Counted from the first letter of the stretch, positions 45,004 through 57,355 are shown. The stretch is DNA of 64,000 nt from Primulina eburnea (GCF_022965805.1 NC_133101.1:43375642-43439641); one strand, 5' to 3'. Notes: generated by a model not told the origin, from the sequence alone. A program made the numbers and translations.

Positions 45004-47640
45004 ATGGCGAATCAAACTCCTGCTCACATATTAAATGCAATGGTCATCGATTTTAACTCGGTTCTATCGATTCAAGAAGCAGATGTTAAGAATGTATTTC
45101 TAAAGCTTGAGTCGACAGGTCTCAGGATGTTCTTAGGACAATCTTCTCAGAATTTATATCTCAAGGAGGTCAATGAATTCTACAGAAAAGGATTTATCAC
45201 TAATAATGATACTATATCCGTGACTATCAATGATCAGCTGCTACGTCTTTCTGAGGAATCTTTCGGAGAAATCTTTTCCTTACCAACTGAAGGTTATGTA
45301 AATTTTTCTGAAGTAAAAACTCAGGACATTGAAGAAATGCAGTCTCGATTATCTGCTGATGGACGAAAAATCAAGGTTTCCGATCCAAAGAAGGAACTGA
45401 AACCAGAAATTCAGTTGCTAGCTGATATCGTAGCAAAGGGAATATTAGCAAAAGCCGGTTCTTATGCTGCTCTTACACTCGAAAAATTCCAGGTAATGAC
45501 CATAATCATGAGTGAAAAGAAAGTAAATTGGAGATATATTCTGTTTAACATCTTGAAGAATATGCTCAAGTCATCCAAACAATCATGTGGTTTTGCTCTC
45601 CAAATCAGTTATCTGTTAAAACTGAAGGGTTTAGTAGCTGAAAATGGTGAAATATCATCAAAATTCAAAGTCTTTATTGCCAAAAACATCTTGCAATCAA
45701 AAGCCAAACTGGAAGTTGAGTCATCACCAGTCAAGAAGGTCAAAACAGCAAAAAGGAAACTGATTCTCAGTGAATCAGAAGCAGAGAAAACTCCTTCACC
45801 TAGGCTTGTCAAAAGACCGAGGACTAAAAGAACTAAAACAACAACAACAATGGAAGTTATCCAATCAGCTGATCAACAACCCATTCAAGCCATACCGTTG
45901 CAGATACTCTCACCTGATGAACCAGTTACCAAAGCCAAGACAACAGCTAAGGTTGAAGCCCCATTAACCCTTGTAAATCATCCTACCATCTTGCCTAGGG
46001 CCAGATCTAAAGGTATCATATTAAGGGAACCAGTGCAATCAACACACTCAGGAATGGATCTTCTTCACACTATTTCAACTGACAAAGGCAAAGGACAGCT
46101 AGTTGAAAAACCCCGGCCATCCAATGCCATTCAAACACACATTGACCTTGTTTGGGAACAGGTTAATGCATTTGCCACATCACAATTAAAATCTTTTGAC
46201 TGTTGGAAAGCTTCAGAACAGAAATCTTTGCCAAAGAACTGAAGCATAGATCTCAACTGAAAAAATTCATCAAACTAGAAGCAATCGTGATGAAAGTAGT
46301 CAAAGCTGCTACAATTTCACAAGCATTAGAAAGGCAGAAATACTTCTTTGATCAGATTCATGTCAAAAAGCTAGCAAGAATGGTAGCACAGCTGAAGTCC
46401 AACTACCATCCAACAAGTCCAACTGCATACAATGATAGAGCTGTGTTCACTCAACTGGACGCAGATCTTAGTAGCCTGCAAAGGGAAATAAGATTTTGGG
46501 AAGAAGATCAGGAACTAGTTATTCATGAAAAACCCTTCAAATCAAATAATGAAAAAGATTTATCCTTCTCTCCACAAAAAGAACCATCTCCACAACGTTC
46601 AACTGAAAAGCCAGTTCAGGAAATACCTAAATCCTCTCAGACAGAACATCAGTTATACTCTGAAGAAGAACTATCCTTGGCAAACATCGATGAAATCATT
46701 CAAGCTGTTGCCTTAGAAGCTCAGTATGATTCAGTTGCTCATTCAGCTGAACAACCACAGCAAGATATTAAGATATCTGCTCAAACATAAGACCAAACTG
46801 AAGTACCAACCCAAAAATCAGAAAAAGAAATAACTGCAGCAGAAAAAGCTCAAACTGATGCACCTGTTCAGTCAGAAAGTTCTGCTGAACAAGTTGTTCA
46901 AACTGACGAACAAGCAAAACCAGCAGACCAAGAAACTGCTGAACATGAAGAAAGTCAGTTGCTCACTCACTCAAAAGAGCAAGAACAAAGTTCAGTTATC
47001 CCTCCACAGGCAGCATCTATGCATAAACAACCCATCTCCATCATTCAGCCAGACAGACAATTATTTGATCAAAATCAACCATCATCATCTCAAATTAAAG
47101 AAACCATTCCAGCTCAGTCTACGGTTGGAACAATGGAAATCAATCAAGCATTAGTTCTTTTTGGACAATCATCGAAGCATTCAGAAACTGCCCAGCCAGC
47201 AATCTCCAATTCAATACACAGAAATGGATACTGTTCTTGAAGAAATTCAGAACATACAGTACAGTATGCAGCAGATGCTAGCTGAAATCAAGAAAATTCA
47301 ACTCGAACAGCTGTCGCATACTGTCAAATTGGATTCTTCGATTGAATTTGACTCAGCAAAACTAAACAATCTTCAAGCCAACATGGACTCTCTTAGCAGG
47401 ACTGTACAAGAAATGAAGAATGGGCTAGTTAGCTCATTCTGCACAACTCAGAATGTAATCAGTCAGAGAGTTGAGCGACTGGAAACCTCTATTTCTAATC
47501 GAATAGCATCACTTCAAACTTCCTTCACAACTGTCGCCTCAAGCCTCTCAGCAGATGTAAAACTTCTATCCATTGACGTCCGAAAGCTGTCAGACAAAAT
47601 GGAGGTATTTGACAAAAAGGGGGAAGGACAAAGCAGCTGA
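45004..47640 (+). pseudogene. Sirevirus(+) third ORF ('env-like' position)
   Basis: Starts at ATG 45004 (MANQTPAHILNAMVIDF), the same start as the other copy (61061). One long reading of about 880 codons, broken by a frame change near 46200-46240, a TAA at 46788 and a second frame change near 47200. N-terminal domain (about residues 1-220) includes KNVFLKLES, PKKELKPEIQLLADIVAKG and EKFQVMTIIM, a block I associate with plant transposon-related hypothetical proteins. Then a basic segment (KRKLILSES, KRPRTKRTK) resembling a nuclear localisation signal, a long Gln/Ser/Thr/Glu-rich middle, and a C-terminal coiled-coil-like region (47224-47620). I see no signal peptide or membrane segment, so the name 'envelope' is not supported. 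Confidence 0.65.
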
Positions 47641-47663
47641 AGAAGATTTAATCAGATTACTTA

Positions 47664-47800
47664 TATGATCAGATATTATATTATCTACAAGGAATTCAGA
47701 TATTATATCCTCAGATTTTATATTATCTACAAGGAATTCAGATATTATATTCTCAGATGTTATGTTATCTACAAGGAACCCAGTTATTTTATAATTCAGT
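47664..47800. repeat. Tandem repeat before the Sirevirus(+) 3' LTR
   Basis: Three imperfect copies of about 45 bp containing CAGATATTATAT and TTATCTACAAGGAA, between the third ORF and the polypurine tract. The short frames here are repeat artefacts. Confidence 0.8.
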
Positions 47801-47860
47801 TGCGTAATCTACGAAGAGCTCAGTTATTCGATCTTAAATCACTTGGTTTTATCAAACACC

Positions 47861-47874
47861 ATAAAGGGGGAAAT
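47861..47874 (+). promoter_or_regulatory. Polypurine tract of Sirevirus(+)
   Basis: AAAGGGGGAAAT directly before the LTR start TGTTGGAAAC; primes plus-strand DNA synthesis in this class. Confidence 0.85.
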
Positions 47875-49629
47875 TGTTGGAAACTAGATTCTGGAGTTTG
47901 ACAAAACATAAACCAATCGATTAACAAAATATGAATCAACTAATGCGCACAAGCAAATTCGGCAACTGAAGTAAGTTGATACAATGATATAAAGTAAACT
48001 GATCAGTTGAAACTGATCAGTCTCTCAACTGAAGACGTCTCGGGAAAGAACAAAGGAGACATAACAGATTACAAGAACTTCGCACTTCAATCATTACAGC
48101 ATAGAACAATGTGTTTCGGCTATTGCAATTAAGACGCCGCATCACAATCAATGAAGAGAATTGTGGGGACCCGGGCTCTAATTCTTTTTCTTGGGATTAA
48201 ATGGATCGTTATTCTAAAATGTGGGTCAAATTTTTCGCTTTTACATTTAATCAAATGTAATTAAACAAGCATAAGTTCTTTATTAAATTTACAACATACA
48301 AACACAATACATGTCTTATTCTGTATGTCCTCAACTAACCAGTATTAAAAGACAGTACATAATAAAAGACAACTACTGGTCCATCTGCTACGCCCGTGAT
48401 CTCCACGCTAACACGATCATCTCTGTCTCGACCCAGATCCTGCCCCACCTGTTGTTATGCACACATACAGACATAACAACAGCCGGAAAACCGGTGAGAA
48501 CAAATCCCAGTATAAACATATATACATGCATTAAAACAATCTAAAACATGAAACATGCTAATATGAATGTCATTCATATATAATCATGCAATGTGAGTCT
48601 AATCATGCCTAGACGCGACTCGACTAGAACTCTAGGGATCCCGTTGTGAATAAGACATCACTGGCTGTCACCTACCCTACCAATCGAGGTGCTGTACGTC
48701 TTATTCCTAGACTTCGGCCTGATCTGTATCCACGTCTACAAAGGGGCGGTGATCTTCCCCTAAGCTGAGATATCGCCAAACATCTAGAAGTCTGCCTGAT
48801 CTCCAGACTGTCCTATCTTAATGCATGAATACAAAATCTGTAAACAAGCATAATCATTCTAATGCAATGCCACATGATCTGTAAACAAAGCATAGTAAGA
48901 TTTGTATACAATTCTATAAACAAATCTATAAACAATCATAATCATATCTAGATATAAACAATAAAACAAGTATGTGATTTTGGTTGGGAAACTCAAATGT
49001 GATCTTATTTGAGTCGTAATTCCCCAAACAAAACATGTACTATACCTTTCGTCGCACAGTTGCTGTCACGGTTGACAATACGAATCTGAAATGGAAATGT
49101 TGATACAAAATCTATCAATCTCTTATCTAATCAACACATATCCAAGTCACTACGTGATCTCAATACAATTTGACGGCATAACGACGTATATTCTTAATAC
49201 CGGTCAGTCCAATCTCAATAAATATCAACACTATATCATCCTCAACTCATACTCAAATCAAATGCATAACACCATATTCAAAATCGATATCTTTTATTCC
49301 TAAACATGCTGAAATTCATAAGAAATGCATACGACATCCTTTCTTTGTTCTGGTTTCGATTATAACCTCATAATCCTTACTAGAATATCTAAATATAGTC
49401 ATAATAGCATTTTCCTTACATGAATTTCTTGAAACATGTTAGAACTGAATAAAAAGTGTACCCTTTCAAAGCCTTCGACGCAAGGAATAAGAATCTCAAC
49501 TCGGATTATAATTTGGATGGCTAACTCTTGAGATATCTTACCTCAAACCTTGAAGAAAACTTGAGGATTTTAGAGAAAGTCTCGATTCTCTGTGCTGGAA
49601 ATGAAGAAAACACGAGTCAGCACCATTCC

Positions 49630-49638
49630 ATATATATA
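49630..49638 (-). promoter_or_regulatory. TATA box of the solo B LTR
   Basis: Minus-strand GTATATATA between the palindrome array and the transcribed part of the LTR, as in B's own LTRs. Confidence 0.5.
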
Positions 49639-49686
49639 CCTTGCCATGTGTCAAGCTGAGAACAAAGGTGGTTTTCTCGGAGTTAT

Positions 49687-49845
49687 CACCGCGGGTGCGG
49701 TAACGCTAGGAGCGCGGGTGCGCTATGGCTTCGGCAGAACTTTTTATTTTTCACAAGTGATGACCGCGGGTGCGGTCATGTAAATACCGCGGGTGCGGTG
49801 TGGCTACGGGAATTCACTCATTTTCTGCCCATTGCACCGCGGGTG
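49687..49845. repeat. ACCGCGGGTGCGGT array in the solo B LTR
   Basis: Five GC-rich near-palindromic units (one diverged as GCGCGGGTGCGC), the reverse of the units in B's LTRs. Confidence 0.85.
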
Positions 49846-50599
49846 CGGTCTTGCACAACTAAAATTTCATATTTTATCGCATCGTTTCGCCCCGTCTGTT
49901 CTTGCATTTCGTATTCAACTATCTACAAGAATCTTAGGCATTACAAGAACATTGCCCAAGGAATGATGAAGTAGCAAACAACGGATACTATAATTCAAAT
50001 GCATATCAAAGTTACCGTTGAAAAAGAAGTATAAATATAACTGAAGAACAACAGATAAAGCAGTGACGATCATTTAATCTTAAAGCTTGCCGTTACATTG
50101 TCAAAATCTCAGCTCACTCTCATTTGAATTATTCGTAGCAATCAAGGCTACAATCTGACTTATTAGCACTATCTAAAAGCTGTTAGAATCAATTGTGCTA
50201 ATATCAGTTACGTACTGAAAATATTGTGTAGAACTAAGAGTTTCAGTTTTGACAGTTGTAAGTCCAAACTGAAGTGGGTCTGTACAAGCGTTGTACTTGA
50301 TCAAAGTCTTTTAGTGAATATCCTATCCTTGTGATAGAAGGGGTGACGTAGGAGTAATTAAATTCTCCGAACATCCAGAAACAACTCTTGCATATTTCTT
50401 TTAGTTTCGTATTCTATCTTTCAATTAGTTACTTTCCGCAACTATTCTAGTTTAACTGATTGTTATTGACCAACAAGATTCCGAGATTCAGTTTGTCACC
50501 AAACTGAACTCAAAATATTCTTAAAGAACATTTTTTAAGTGTGAGTGTTTATTCAACCTTCCCTTCTAAACACTCTTATTACGAGAACCGATCCTATCA

Positions 50600-52379
50600 C
50601 AAGTGTTAGTGCAAGTGGGTTTCTCGGCCGAGATGAGTTGCTGTGATGCGACTTCAGTTTTCGGTTTTGGGGTGGATATCTTGTAAAACTTAGAGTCCAG
50701 TAGGCCAATTTAACATGTTGGGCACGTTTTGGCTCGACATGGTTCGGGGGTAACTCGTAAAAATTAAGAGATGGCTCGGGGTCGAAGTTTAGGTGCCAAA
50801 TAGGGTTTTAAAATAAAGAAAATTTGGAAAACGGCTCACGGGGGGTCGAGTCGTGGTCCATAAGGGCTAAAATAATATAAAAAGACTAAATTTAGAATTT
50901 AGGAATTTTATATTAAAGTTTGGTATTTTTCGGGATTAAAACACCGTTAAAACAATTAAGAAAAGATAATTGAAAAGTCTAACATTTAAGCCAAATAAAA
51001 TTATGAAAAACTTCATGTAAGGCTAAATAATTATTTGGGACATGTTAGAGTCATGAAATCAAGGAAAAAGTCGAAAACAAAAATGTCGAGTCCAGGGGTA
51101 AAACGGTCTTTTTACACCGGGAAATTAGTAAAGGTCGTGGCAGTGCTCGAAATGTTGTTTTTATGAAAATATGATTATTTTTATATGTTTATGAATTTCC
51201 CATGATTTAAGTATGATTTTTAAATGTCTAAGATATTTTACGATTTTAAGAAGACGTTTAAAATACATGTTGCATGCTTGGTTTCAAATGAAAATGTGAA
51301 TATTATTCACGATTTTTATAAAGTGGTGTGAATGAAAAATGTTGAAGGAAGTGAAGTGATTGTGACTAATTCGTTAATGGTGGCGACGACGTGAGGGTTA
51401 TGGTCCCAGTGGGAGCCCGACGATCGTGTTTCCGTCATTGCGAATATGAGGTTATGAGGTTTGAGGTAAGAATGGGAATGTCGTGAGGGGAGAAGGCCCA
51501 AGAGGGAGCCCATTTATGGGAAAAGGCCCCAGAGGGAGCCCCGACGAGCGTATTTCTATTCGATCACGATAGGCCAGGGCCCAGTTGACCGGTGAGAGTG
51601 TTGCTGGTGTCCCCCGCCGTCCAGTACTGAGGTTTCTCGTAGATGGATCCATCGTCATGTCATGTCATGTCAGGAAAGTCACAATTAACGATCTGAATTC
51701 AACTAAAGATAAAGGAAAATAATTATGATCAAGTTAAACATTCATGTCATGTTGAGGAAAAAAAAAGGGTTAAGGATTTATTTATGCATGTCATGAAAAT
51801 ATTTATTTTTAAAGTTCTATGCACCGTGAAAATGTTTACGAAAATGTTTATGTTTATGCATCTTCATGAAAACGATATTTTAAGTACAAGTATTTCTCAC
51901 CGTTATATGTTGATTGTATTACGTATTACTCCTTATAAAGATTATGGTGTGTTGAGTCTTTAGACTCACTAGGTGTGATGGATGCAGGTGGTATTGAGGG
52001 AGGACTTGATGAGTGATTTGACTGGACTGAAGGCGCACACAACCCGAGGACCAGCGCTACATTTTCCGCATTATGCTTTATGATTTAAGTTAAAGATTTT
52101 TAAGATTATTTATTTATGTTTTTGGAGAGATTTTTGAAAGGTTTAGTATGGGCATTACTTTTCAAATTATTTTTTTTAGGTTTGGTAAAACAATAGACGA
52201 TTTTACTTTACGACTATTTCACTTGATTTTCAAAATGCTAGATGGTTGGTATTTTATTTTAAAAGGGTAGAATATTTTATAAAAATATTTTCGTGTGATA
52301 TATGCAAATGGTTGAAAATCGAGTGTTTTAAAAAAAATTTCTAGTACTTTGAAAGCAATAAAAAGGACAGGACGTTTCA
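50600..52379 (+). repeat. 5' LTR of E, left part missing
   Basis: Aligns from CAAGTGTTAGTGC with 54941 onward and ends GGACGTTTCA. The GAGGGAGCCC-type repeats (51480-51545) and AGACTCACTAGG block (51961) are shared with the other D/E LTRs. Confidence 0.9.
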
Positions 52380-52381
52380 GT

Positions 52382-52393
52382 TGGTATCAGAGC
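52382..52393 (+). promoter_or_regulatory. Primer binding site of E
   Basis: TGGTATCAGAGC two bases after the LTR end. Confidence 0.9.
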
Positions 52394-53609
52394 AATGGTT
52401 CTGTAAAGGGTTGTGCCACCATCAGTGCCGGAAAGATCAGTCGTCAAGCCTCAATTTGTAAGTTTACATGCTTTATATGATTTTATTATGTTACCTGCAT
52501 AAGTACATGACTTATATGTTTATGTCTAATGTTTAATAGTTTTATGATAATATATATTTTATATGCTTTAGAATTTTTATACATGATATGATATGAAATA
52601 AGAAATTATTTGATTTTAACGCATGTTGGTTTTGTGGTGGAATTGGACTATGTTGATTTTTGGGTTTTAGTATTGACTTTTACTTTTGGGCCATAAGTTG
52701 ATCGTGAATATTATGAATATTTTTGGGACACGTAGATTTACTAAGGAAATATTTATGATTCATGGTTACTAGTTGAATTAATTTTTGGGAATTACTCATA
52801 AGTAATAAGGATTTGCATCGACTTTGAGAATAAGAAAATGTATAAATTGGGATTTTAAGCTTAATGAAAAGGTAATATTGGTTATCAGAATTTATTAATG
52901 GGTAAGTAAGTATAATTTATCGAAATTATGTTATGGGAAACCAAAAGAAGTAAATTAACAATGCCAAGAACTTATGGGTTAATCGTAGAATTTTCGAAAT
53001 TAAGGACCAATTCAGATAATTTTTGAGGAAATTAAGAATTTATTTTGCAATTTTTAAGGAATTTGGGAAATAGTTTAGCAATAAGTGAGAATTGAAGGTG
53101 TTAAATGGTAAGAATTTCGAGAATTTAGACTTTTAAGAATATTTTGGGATATCATGGTTTTAGTATTATAAGGAATTTGAATTAAGGGTTTTTAAGGATG
53201 AATCGATATTAGGCTTGAAAAATCTAAGCGTTAGCAGATGCGTTCGTGATTTTAGGATTGAAATATGATAAGTCGACGAACATTTTGGGTATAAATTAAT
53301 GAAAGTAATATACGATAAGTTTGGTTATCCATATTTTAGCATTGGGGATCGTAAGAAAAATTGAAATTCGAGGTTACAATAATAATAGCACTAGGTCATT
53401 TCGGTCTTTTTAAGTTGCAACTCGCAAATAAGGATTTAGAAGGAAAATTTATTTGGGATCAAGGAGATGTAAGGACAATTAGAATTTAAGTTTTATCAGA
53501 GTAGCGCAGCTGAAGCGTGGATTTTTGGGGTATTAGAACTAAGTCTAAACTTTGGGTTATTAAGGATAAGCGAATTTCGAGGACGCAATTAAATTTAAAG
53601 GAGGAAGAT
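52394..53609 (+). other. Internal region of E, no coding sequence
   Basis: AT-rich, stop-rich in all frames; the only retained signals are the leader start, a stem-loop at 53573-53590 (AATTTCG, AGGA, CGCAATT) and the purine tract GGAGGAAG at the end. Its composition and phrases such as AAGGACCAATTC resemble the intron-like segment of D (17060-17625) more than any coding part. Confidence 0.75.
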
Positions 53610-56600
53610 TGTAACGTCCCGAAAATTTAAGGGTCCACGCGAACCACATGCATGCAATTATTTAATTCCCTTGTATTTTTATTAAAGGTTTTAATTACAT
53701 TAATTAATTATGTTGTGCATATTGACATGTTTAAAATATACTTTCTACATGGTTGCATTAAAATGTATTTTTTAAAATGTTATTCGAGTTACGATCGAGG
53801 AACGGGGACCGAGGACCGAAGAAAATGTAAAATATTTTTATTAAATAATTATTTTTAATTATTTGAAAATAAGGTTGATGCTTGTTAGTATTTTTGAAAT
53901 CTAAGGTTTTGAGATGATTTTATACGCCGGGACGTAATTTTTATCGGTGTTGGATTTTCAACAAAAATGCGAACTTTTTGGCAACCCGGCTAATAAATTC
54001 ACAAACTTTATTAAACAAAATTATTTTTGATATATTAATTAATCACCAGTAAGCTTAATTGGGCCTAATTAAATTCTTAATGAGCCTAAGCTTGGTTAAG
54101 GGATTAATTAAGTATATATATTGTCTGTAACACCTAAACCTACCCCATGCACACAAAAGCAATCGGCCACAAATTTAAAAATTCAGAAACTCTCCACTTT
54201 CACTCTCAACCTCACGGCACACTTGCACAGCTTTTTGGAAGGAAAAATCGAGAGGTTCAAGAAGATAGTTGGCCAAGGCATCTCTCGTTCTTCGTCGTCA
54301 GCGATTACTCGAGCGTTTAAAACTCAAAGGCACACCCTAATCTCTTTTTCTCATCCATCATATCATATAACTCTTTTAATTATTGGATGCATGAAGATCA
54401 CATAGAAGTTTTTTGAAATTTTCGGATTTATGCACTCTTGTATGTTAAACTCATGATTTGATTTTCTTTAAAGTGTTCTTTGCATGCTGAGGGGCTGCCA
54501 TGATGCTATACTATGTTTAAGCAAAGATTTCAAGTAAAACTAAGTCCCATATACGCACCCAATTTCGGCAGAAACAAAGAGAAGCGAGAAAACAGATACT
54601 GCATGCGGCTGTCTTGGCTTGGGGGTGATCGGGTTTCATGTTGTAGGGGCTGGGTGAGTCTTGGCTTGCTTACAGGGCTAGCCAGGGCCATGGGGGGCCG
54701 GAGTAGGGGTCCTAGCCACGCTAGGACTCGAGCTAGGTGGGCTGGGGAGGAGTCCACACCAACAAGGACTCCACCCGAGAGCAAGGGGAATAACGTGCAG
54801 GCTGTACCAGCTTGGGCAGGGAGAATTGGCTCGGCCAGGGGGCTGTGGGCTGGGCTAGGTTAGATCCCTAGGGTCCTTAGAAGGTGCACAAGGGGATGGT
54901 TCAGCGTCTGGGTTGGTTGGCTAGGTCCTAGCAACGGAAACAAGTGTTAGTGCATGTGGGTTTCTCGGCCGAGATGAGTTGCTGTGATGCGACTTCAGTT
55001 TTCGGTTTTGGGGTGGATATCTTGTTAAACGTAGAGTCCAGTAGGCCAATTTAACATGTTGGGCACGTTTTGGCTCGACATGGTTCGGGGGTAACTCGCA
55101 AAAATTAAGAGATGGCTCGGGGTCGAAGTTTAGGTGCCAAATATGGTTTTAAAAATAAAGAAAATTTGGAAAACGGCTCACGGGGGGTCGAGTCGTGGTC
55201 CATAAGGGCTAAAATATGTAAAAAGACTAAATTTAGAATTTAGGAAATTTATATTAAATTTGGTATTTTTCGGGATTAAAACACCGTTAAAACAATTAAG
55301 AAAAGATAATTGAAAAAGTCTAACATTAAAACAAATAAAATTATGAAAAAATTCACGTAAGCCTAAATAATTATTTGGAACATGTCAGATTCATGAAATC
55401 AAGGAAAAAGTCGAAAACGAAAAATGTCGAGTCCAGGGGTAAAACGGTCTTTTTACACCAGGAAATTAGTAAAGGTCATGGAAGTGCATGAAATATGATT
55501 ATTTTTATATGTATATGAATTTCCCATGATTTAAGTATGATTTTTAAATGTCTAAGCGATTTTACGATTTTAAGAAGACGTTTAAAATACATGTTGCATG
55601 CTTGGTTTCAAAATGAAAATGTGAATATTATTCACGATTTTTATAAAGTGGTGTGAATGAAAAATGTTGAAGGAAGTGAAGTGATTGTGACTAATTCGTT
55701 AATGGTGGCGACGACGTGAGGGTTATGGTCCCAATGGGAGCCCGACGATCGTGTTTCCGTCATTGCAAATATGAGGTTATGAGGTTTGAGGTAAGAATGG
55801 GAATGTCGTGAGGGGAGAAGGCCCAAGAGGGAGCCCATTTATGGGAAAAGGCCCCAGAGGGAGCCTTGACGAGCGTATTTCTATTCGATCACGATAGGCC
55901 AGGGCCCAGTTGACCGATGAGAGTGTTGCTGGTGTCCCCCGCCGCCCAGTACTGAGGTTTCACGTAGATGGATCCATCGTCATGTCATGTCAGGAAAGTC
56001 ACAATTAACGATCTGAATTCAACTAAAGATAAAAGAAAATAATTATGATCAAGTTAAACGTTCATGTCGTGTTGAGGAAAAAAAAGGGTTAAGGATTTAT
56101 TTATGCATGTCATGAAAATGTTTATGTTTAAAGTTCTATGCACCGTGAAAATGTTTACGAAAATGTTTATGTTTATGCATCTTCGTGAAAACGATATTTT
56201 AAGTACAAGTATTTTTCACCGTTATATGTTGACTGTATTACGTATTACTCGTTATAAAGATTATGGTGTGTTGAGTCTTTAGACTCACTAGGTGTGATGG
56301 ATGCAGGTGGTATTGAGGGAGGACTTGATGAGTGATTTGACTGGACTGCAGGTGCACACAACCCGAGGACCAGCACTACATTTTCCGCATTATGCTTTAT
56401 GATTTAAGTTAAATATTTTTAAGATTATTTATTTATGTTTTTGGAGAGATTTTTGTGAGGTGTAGTATGGGCATTACTTTTCAAATTATTGCTTTTTAGG
56501 TTTGATAAAACATTAGACGATTTTACTTTACGACTATTTCACTTGATTTTCAAAATGCTAGATGGTTGGTATTTTATTTTAAAAGGGTAGAATATTTTAT

Positions 56601-56702
56601 AAAAATATTTTCGTGTGATATATGCACATGGTTGAAAATTGAGTGTTTTAAAAAAAAATATTTCTAGTACTTTTAAAGCAATAAAAAGGACAGGACGTTT
56701 CA
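53610..56702 (+). repeat. 3' LTR of E
   Basis: 3093 bp, TGTAACGTCC to GGACGTTTCA. The next base begins Cassandra LTR sequence. A GC-richer block at 54600-54930 repeats CTAGG/GGCT words; the 116-codon frame there is not conserved. A related LTR is at 19204-21190. Confidence 0.9.
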
Positions 56703-56779
56703 TTCCGAGACTGTTCAATGTAATGGACTGTACAGTTGAAGAGGGCTTAAAAGATTTGATTTGTACTACTCATATCACG

Positions 56780-56890
56780 AAGGTGCATCTTCTTTTCGGT
56801 AGCTCATCACATAAGAACTCCAAAGTTAAGCGTGCTTGACTTGGGCAATTTTGGGATGGGTGACCTCCTGGGAAGTTTCCTAGGGTGCGT
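56780..56890 (+). other. 5S rRNA-like segment in Cassandra 5' LTR
   Basis: Matches the 5S gene interior: AACTCCAAAGTTAAGCGTGC (A-box region) and GGATGGGTGACCTCCTGGGA (internal element and C-box) are essentially complete; the ends and the middle have diverged. It could be read by RNA polymerase III. It is LTR sequence, not a functional 5S gene. Confidence 0.92.
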
Positions 56891-56968
56891 GTGTGTGAGG
56901 ACATAAGCACGCTGGAAAGACTCGTCTTGATACAGTGAGGACAGTCATGGAATCTGGGGCGTTACAAG

Positions 56969-56980
56969 TGGTATCAGAGC
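56969..56980 (+). promoter_or_regulatory. Primer binding site of Cassandra
   Basis: TGGTATCAGAGC two bases after the LTR end. Confidence 0.92.
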
Positions 56981-57244
56981 GACCTCTCTTAGTACGGTGT
57001 GGTTCGGGGACGAACCAAGCGAAAGCTGGTGGGCATGTGTAGCCCGGGGCCGAAGAGGGCTGGGGGTGATCGCCGGTGCTATCAGTTGCACGGACAATGA
57101 GCGGCTCCTGGCAGGCTTCTAGGTGGAGGGAACATGAATGAACCGACCCACACGGGAATGAGAGGGATTCCGAGACTGTTTAATGTAATGGACTGTACAG
57201 TTGAAGAGGGTTTAGAAGATTTGATTTGTACTACTCATATCACG

Positions 57245-57355
57245 AAGGTGCATCTTCTTTTCGGTAGCTCATCACATAAGAACTCCAAAGTTAAGCGTGC
57301 TTGACTTGGGCAATTTTGGGATGGGTGACCTCCTGGGAAGTTTCATAGGGTGTGT
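57245..57355 (+). other. 5S rRNA-like segment in Cassandra 3' LTR
   Basis: Same 5S-derived core as in the 5' LTR, with the polymerase III control boxes conserved. Confidence 0.92.

Larger units (their letters stand above)
48162..49945 (-). mobile_element. Tekay family B solo LTR
   Basis: A 1784-bp reverse LTR. Plus-strand ends are TGTGGGGACCCGG and GGCATTACA, corresponding to B's CCGGGTCCCCACA end and TGTAATGCC start. Flanks are AGAAT (48157-48161) and AGAAC (49946-49950), a 5-bp duplication with one mismatch. It contains the family B palindrome array and TATA box in the right order. No internal region. Confidence 0.85.
23877..50599 (+). mobile_element. Ty1/copia Sirevirus, plus copy, 5'-truncated
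   Basis: The RT box [11 protein letters not shown] and an extra ORF after pol place it with Sireviruses (SIRE/Maximus). Order: end of gag/protease, integrase, RT, RNase H (split by B), two antisense ORFs, third sense ORF, polypurine tract, 3' LTR. The 5' LTR, primer site and most of gag are missing; the left border meets a gypsy remnant at about 23876. The right end is CCTATCA at 50599, sitting inside element E's 5' LTR. Confidence 0.85.
47875..50599 (+). repeat. 3' LTR of Sirevirus(+), split by a solo LTR
   Basis: Starts TGTTGGAAACTAG and ends ATCCTATCA at 50599. It is interrupted from 48162 to 49945; its own length is about 0.93 kb. The segment 50330-50400 matches the copia solo LTR at 9340-9420, and 50235-50260 matches the reverse copy near 57445-57470. 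Rich in CAACTG/CAGTTG words. Confidence 0.85.
50600..56702 (+). mobile_element. Non-coding Tekay derivative E (LARD-like)
   Basis: Truncated 5' LTR (50600-52379), primer site, about 1.2 kb of non-coding internal DNA, and a full 3.1-kb 3' LTR (53610-56702). The missing left part of the 5' LTR corresponds to 53610-54940. The break coincides exactly with the 3' end of Sirevirus(+), so that element inserted here. The LTRs differ by about 3 % by hand count. It must be mobilised by another element's proteins. Confidence 0.85.

Noticed and set aside
54513..54863. 116-codon ORF and its minus-strand partner in E's LTR
   Set aside because: GC-rich repeat-word region inside an LTR; no matching frame in the related LTR at 20200-20600, no motif.
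56780..56890. Functional 5S rRNA gene
   Set aside because: Only the internal control region is conserved; the ends are diverged and it sits in both LTRs beside a primer site, so it is Cassandra.
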